A stretch of DNA of 64,000 bases, taken from the NCBI RefSeq assembly GCF_947179515.1, contig NC_067472.1, positions 160,314,761-160,378,760 on the forward strand, written 5' to 3'. Of the stretch, positions 59,609-64,000 are shown in pieces (positions within the stretch are counted from its first letter, which is position 1; every line of letters starts with the position of its first letter). Below the pieces are notes generated by a model. It saw only the letters and a list, made by a program, of their open reading frames with translations, was not told the origin of the DNA and ran no database searches. The DNA is from Apodemus sylvaticus. Taxonomy: Eukaryota; Chordata; Mammalia; Rodentia; Muridae. The position numbers were made by a program, and so were the translations under genes.

Positions 59609-59840
59609 CGGATGACTTTAGTTTGTTCTTCAGTACCCACATGGTAGGAGAGTACAAACTCCCAAATGTTGTCCTCTGGTGTCTTTTTACATTTCTCTGT
59701 CTCTCTGAATCTTTCCTTCTCTCTCTGCCCCTGTGCCATGGATCTTTGTTGTCCAAGATGGTCACACCTCAAACCCATGCTTCTACCTCAGCCTCATCAG
59801 TGCTGTGATTTCTGGGATCTCTCACAATGCTTAGCTTACA
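59609..59840. repeat. Possible B3/RSINE-class and B1-like SINE fragments
   Basis: 59628-59700 (CAGTACCCACATGGTAGGAG, CTCCCAAATGTTGTCCTCTG) resembles a tRNA-derived rodent SINE in plus orientation, the same family as the element at 61150. 59757-59838 (ACCTCAAACCCATGC, CTCAGCCTCATCAGTGCTG) resembles a diverged reverse-complement B1. Both are weak. Confidence 0.45.
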
Positions 59841-60064
59841 ATCTTTTAGCCTTCTCCCCTCACAAAAAAACATCTCCTAAGTTCTTTTATTTTTGGAGTG
59901 TGAAAAGAAAAATACAGTACAGGCATAAATAGATTGGTATGTCTGGGGAAATGAACGTAACCATTTTTCTTTTATTTTCACATAGGTTTTGCAGGGCTGC
60001 TGTTATATGCCATGACAAATCAACTTCCAGTTCCTCACTTTAGAAGTTTATGTTCTTTCTTTGA

Positions 60065-60430
60065 CTATAGGAGTTGAAGGCGGGGCATCCTCATAGGAAG
60101 AATAATAATATCAATCAACCAGACTCCTCCATAGTGCTCCCAGGGACTAAGCCATCAACCAAGGGGTACCCACAGCCCTAGCTGCATATGTAGTGAAGGA
60201 TTGTATTGTCAGGTATCTATGGGAGGAGAGGTCCTTGGTCCTATGTAGGCTAAATAGGTGCTCCAATGTAGGGGCATCTTGGGCTGGAGGTGTGAACAGG
60301 GTAGGTGGAGGAACACCCTCATAGAAGCAGGGGAGGGAGGATGGGATCAGGGGCTATTCTAGAGGGGGGAACTGGGAAAGGGAATAACATTTGAAATGTA
60401 AATAAATAATGTATCTAATTTAAAAAAAAT
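60065..60430 (+). mobile_element. L1 3'UTR, plus strand, 5'-truncated
   Basis: GGCATCCTCATAGGAAGAAT, CAGGGACTAAGCCATCAACC, AGCTGCATATGTAGTGAAGG, GAGGTCCTTGGTCCTATGTA, a G-rich segment (GGGAGGGAGGATGGGATCAG), then GAAATGTAAATAAATAATG and an A run, all in order. The end lies immediately before a B2. Confidence 0.88.
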
Positions 60431-60433
60431 TGT

Positions 60434-60618
60434 GGGACTGGAGAGATGACTCAGCAGTTAAGAGTGCTGACTGCTCTTCTGAAGGTCTTGAGTTCAAATC
60501 CCAGCAAACACATGGTGGCTCACAACCATCTGTAATGAGATCTGATGCCCTCTTCTGGGATGTCTGACGACAGCTACAGTGTTCTCATATATAATAAATG
60601 AATAAATCTTTAAAAAAG
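60434..60618 (+). repeat. B2 SINE, plus strand
   Basis: GGACTGGAGAGATGACTCAG, AGTGCTGACTGCTCTTCTGA, GAGTTCAAATCCCAGCAAAC, GTAATGAGATCTGATGCCCT, and an AATAAATGAATAAATC tail. It starts inside the A-rich tail of the preceding L1. Confidence 0.97.
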
Positions 60619-61149
60619 TTTATGAATTTGAATTCAACCGCACCTGGACATGGTAACTTATCTGTAGTAATCTTGGTTCCACTGTTGCTGAACAACTAGT
60701 TAAGTGAATTGATTATGTTGTTTTTCCAGAGAGATTTTTTTTAGTTACTAATTATTTCATGATATTTAGAATATGATGTTCATACATGAACTACAAAATC
60801 CTTCAGAATTATCTACACATGAAGAAGTGATATACATTTAATTCTATGCCCTATCATTCATTTTTGTTATTCTGTTTTCTATTCCAGGTTTCTTTACTCT
60901 GTATTACTGTGTGTCCATGAAAATATTGTTCACCCACCATATTTATCCTAGCTTCCTGTTAACAAACTTCTAGGGAGTAAATCATAAGACTTCATCTCTG
61001 TAATGGCTACTCTAGTCTCATTGAGAAAGCTGTCCAGATTATAGATATGTCTGATTGCAATATAGCTCTAACTGGATAGCACCATGGGTTTCACTCAAGT
61101 TCATTCTTCGGTGTTGGGTCATACCATAAGGTCGATTTTGTTTTAATTA
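60619..61149. other. Unassigned sequence
   Basis: No gene or repeat recognised. Confidence 0.5.
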
Positions 61150-61350
61150 CTACATGTTTATTTAGTCTGTGTGTGAATATATGTGTGAGTGATTGAATGA
61201 ATATGTGCTGTACTGTGTGTATGTGGAGGTGAGAGAACAACTTGCATCAGTCATATCTTTCCTTCGATCATACGGAGTCAGGGATCAGACTCTGATCACC
61301 AGCACTGACAGCAAGTACCTTTAGCCAACAAGACATCTTGCTGGCACCAT
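61150..61350 (-). repeat. B3/RSINE-class SINE, minus strand
   Basis: GTGGAGGTGAGAGAACAACT, TGCATCAGTCATATCTTTCC, GGATCAGACTCTGATCACCA, GCAAGTACCTTTAGCC and CATCTTGCTGGC appear in the order of a tRNA-derived rodent SINE read in reverse. Confidence 0.65.
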
Positions 61351-61587
61351 AGGACATGTTCTAACTTTTTATTTCAAATTATAAAATGTTAGTCATTCAC
61401 TTTGATGTTTACAAGGATGAAATATTCAAGATCATTCTATTAGCTGTCTGACCTTACCCTAAGTATGTGTTTACATATCAGAAAGCTGATTTAATACAAA
61501 CAAAAGTTAGGATTTAATGGGATGCAATATGCACCCTGCACACACACATTTCCCCTCCTGTATTGCTTGCTTTTCTCCTTGTTACAC

Positions 61588-61605
61588 CATATATATATGG
61601 TGTGT

Positions 61606-61668
<63 letters not shown>
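61588..61668. repeat. (TA)n microsatellite
   Basis: Short CATATATATATGG palindrome followed by about 26 uninterrupted TA units (61612-61665). The overlapping IYIYIY frame is an artefact. Confidence 0.97.
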
Positions 61669-61670
<2 letters not shown>

Positions 61671-61894
61671 TTTAAATAATCCCTTATTCAATTCAAAATA
61701 CATAAGTACCTTGGAAAGAAAAATGCAAACTTCTCATCAAATAATGCATATTTATTTATCCTATATTTTAATATCATTACTGTCAGGCTAGAGTTGAAGG
61801 TCATATTATGTTGTTAATTTTAATATGTATGCTTTATTAAACCTCTACTTAGAAAGGATCTGATATAAGGCACAAGTTCTGCAAACACACATTG
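61669..61894. other. Unassigned sequence
   Basis: No feature recognised. Confidence 0.5.
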
Positions 61895-61895
61895 C

Positions 61896-61930
<35 letters not shown>

Positions 61931-61940
61931 CATGCACACA
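61895..61940. repeat. (CA)n microsatellite, interrupted
   Basis: CA units with one AA interruption and a CATGCACACA end. Confidence 0.95.
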
Positions 61941-62619
61941 AGTACATTTAGCAGTGGTGTCAATATAAAATATGGATCATAAAAGTGTTAAAAAGTCTTG
62001 CAGGGTAAAAGAAACAAATATTATGTTTCTTTATGTTTCTTGCATATAAAACAATTAAGCTAAAGCAAGTTTTTTTATTGTTAGAAAAATATCACACTGA
62101 TATTTCATTACATTAATCAGAAAAGACTTACCTAGTGAGGTTGCCTCCAGTAAGTGCTGAACCATAAGGTAGACAGTCATGATGGCGGAGTTTAAATGCA
62201 CTAGCAGGCAATTCCCTGCATGGTCTGAGCAACAGAGACCACTAGAAGTCTAATGAAAATGTCTATATGAAGCCTGGTCCTTATTTGGCTGTGTTGTTCT
62301 GTGTTTTATGAGAACATAGTCAATCTGCTGACCTTCTCAGTACTTCTAGTTTGGGGATACATCCATCTATGTAAATAGTAAGACAGCTTTATAAACAATA
62401 GTAGAATGGGCAATTCTCTGAATATTTCTTGAAATAAGAATTATCAAATTAATTTTTCTCCTTACATGGGTTTATTTACTAATTAAAGCCTTCATTAGCA
62501 TTTATTAGTTGAATAAAATAAAGGTTTGCATTGTAACATCTGCATACATGCATTTAATGCATATTTGAAGATACACCTCCATATGTGTGTTTAATGTATA
62601 TTTAAAATTCAATGTCATC
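61941..62619. other. Unassigned AT-rich sequence
   Basis: No gene or repeat recognised. Confidence 0.5.
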
Positions 62620-62945
62620 TTTTTAATATCTTTTTTTAACTCTTCCCATGTACTGATCTCCATCTATCCCTGCTGCAGTTTCTGGGCTGCTATCATACAG
62701 TATTTTTAATTAGTCTATGTCCCACATATTATACAAATGTGATAAATGTTTTCCTGAGTGTAGCTTATGTCACTTAACATGACGATCTCTGGTTTAATTT
62801 TTGGGCAAAATATGCAATTCAGCTATGTTCTTCCACATATATGCTCCTGGGCCTTAGTTGATTCCACAACTCATTTATGGTGGGTAGTACAACAGTGAAC
62901 CTGCTTGTGCAGGGATCTCTGTGGACTGGTAAAGTACAGCTTTGC
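62620..62945 (-). mobile_element. Ancient L1 3' part, minus strand
   Basis: CTCTTCCCATGTACTGATCT, TCTGGGCTGCTATCATACAG, CTTATGTCACTTAACATGAC, CAACTCATTTATGGTGGGTA and GTGCAGGGATCTCTGTGG resemble the reverse complement of an old mammalian L1 end. Strongly diverged. Confidence 0.5.
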
Positions 62946-63423
62946 ACATACACCATGAAGGGTGGAGTGCTAAGGTGAGCTCACACAGGGCTCTGCTTTG
63001 AGTTTCTAAAACCTCTTCAGGCCACGCTCCATCAGGCTTTTTCTCTGATGTGCATTTCTGCTACCTGGGTGAAACAGTTTGTTTTCAGTTTATGTTCTAT
63101 AGTCCTATTTTACTGCCCAACTTTATGTTTAAAGGTATGTTAGATGAAAGAAATAAACCCCCAAGTTCCTAGTGTTTCCCTGAGAACATTCATTCTAGCA
63201 TAATTTTGCACATCTCTCCAAAGTTCTGTAAAATGGCACAAAAATATGTTTGCTACTACCACCCTCATTAAACCCTAGGATTTACTGGTAAATATTTATG
63301 GAAGAATTGAGTGGCAATGCCATGGATACAAATTGCATGAAGTAATTTTAAAAGAAACATGGAAAATTATTCAACTTTATAGTAACAGCATAATTAGAAA
63401 CAGTCCTTTATTTTAAACGTAAA
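62946..63423. other. Unassigned sequence
   Basis: No gene or repeat recognised before the next L1. Confidence 0.5.
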
Positions 63424-64000
63424 GTTTGTCTTTCTCCACATCTTTGCCAACACCTGCTGTCTCCTGAGATTTTAATCTTAGCCATTCTAACTGGTATGAG
63501 GTGAAATCTCAGGGTTGTTTTGATTCCACTGCTGTTGGGGTTGCAACTTGGTACAACCACTCTGGAAATCAGTCTAGCAGTTCCTCAGAAAACTGGGCAC
63601 TTCTCTTCCGGAGGACCCTGCTATACCACTCCTGGCCACATACCTAGAGGATTCCCCAGCAATTAATAAGGACACATGCTCCACTATGTTCATAGCAGCT
63701 CCATTTTTAATAGCCAGAAGCTTGAAAGAACCCAAATGTCCCTCAATGGAGGAATGGATACAAAAAAATGTGGTATATATACACAATGGAGTACTATTCA
63801 GCCATTAGAAACAATGAATTTATGAAATTCTTAGACAAATGGATGGAGCTGGAGAACATCATACTAAGTGTGGTAACCCAGTCTCAAAAGATCAATCATG
63901 AACTCACTGATAAGCAGGTATTAGCCTAGAAACTTGAAATACCCAAGACATAATCCACATATCAAATGATGTCCAAGAAGAACGGAGGAGTGGTCCCTGG
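63424..64000 (+). mobile_element. Inverted (twin-primed) L1, runs off the window
   Basis: 63430-63524 is reverse-complement ORF2 (TTCTCCACATCTTTGCCAAC, GAGGTGAAATCTCAGGGTTG). At about 63525 it switches to plus-strand ORF2 (CCACTGCTGTTGGGGTTGCA) and continues to the ORF2 end (GGAGTACTATTCAGCCATTA) and 3'UTR at the window end. In L1 coordinates the two parts abut with roughly 12 bases missing. The 5' part is inverted relative to the 3' part, as twin priming predicts. The 3' end and the target-site duplication lie outside the window. Confidence 0.9.

Overview
The window looks like repeat-rich, gene-poor rodent nuclear DNA, most probably mouse. The evidence is several rodent-type LINE-1 (L1) copies in different states of decay, B1, B2, B3 and B4 SINEs with their usual landmarks, many long dinucleotide microsatellites, and AT-rich sequence with no long open frames outside L1. 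Rat is not excluded, but only one weak ID-like fragment is seen and the gene-family relic is of a kind known from mouse. I find no intact protein-coding host gene, no non-coding RNA gene and no CRISPR array. Nothing suggests bacterial, plasmid or phage DNA.

Layout. 1-7000 is mostly unassigned sequence with old SINE fragments, one B1, one B3, a medium-reiteration repeat and a GATA-type microsatellite. 7050-14500 is a compound L1: an old full-length-type copy (5'UTR, ORF1, ORF2) that stops inside ORF2 and runs straight into a second, 5'-truncated copy. A B1 and a small inverted L1 are nested in it. 14500-27058 is AT-rich unassigned DNA with microsatellites, old B1/B3 copies and two L1 3' ends of Lx type. 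27059-28078 is a clean inverted (twin-primed) L1 with a 16-bp target-site duplication. 29385-34250 holds an old L1 tail and a larger L1 with two internal deletions and a B1. 34250-39300 contains ID/B4/B2 SINEs, microsatellites and an L1 remnant ending in a 41-bp inverted repeat. 41255-43217 (minus strand) is an intronless, broken copy of a takusan/Speer-family (glutamate-rich, DLG5-related) transcript. A minus-strand L1 abuts its 5' side. 46147-51905 (minus) is the largest L1, about 5.8 kb, with ORF1 open for 273 codons. 53062-54256, 60065-60430 and 63424-64000 are further L1 3' portions; the last is again inverted and runs off the window.

The elements do not work together as a system. The region is a record of successive L1 retrotransposition and SINE insertion, probably driven in trans by L1. 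The most informative points are three inverted L1 insertions, the L1-L1 junction at 12372, the foldback at 37970-38058, the takusan/Speer-like relic, and the 22-residue repeat in ORF1 of the 46-52 kb L1. None is convincing evidence for a previously undescribed system. Repeat family names are recognised by eye and should be confirmed with RepeatMasker/Dfam.
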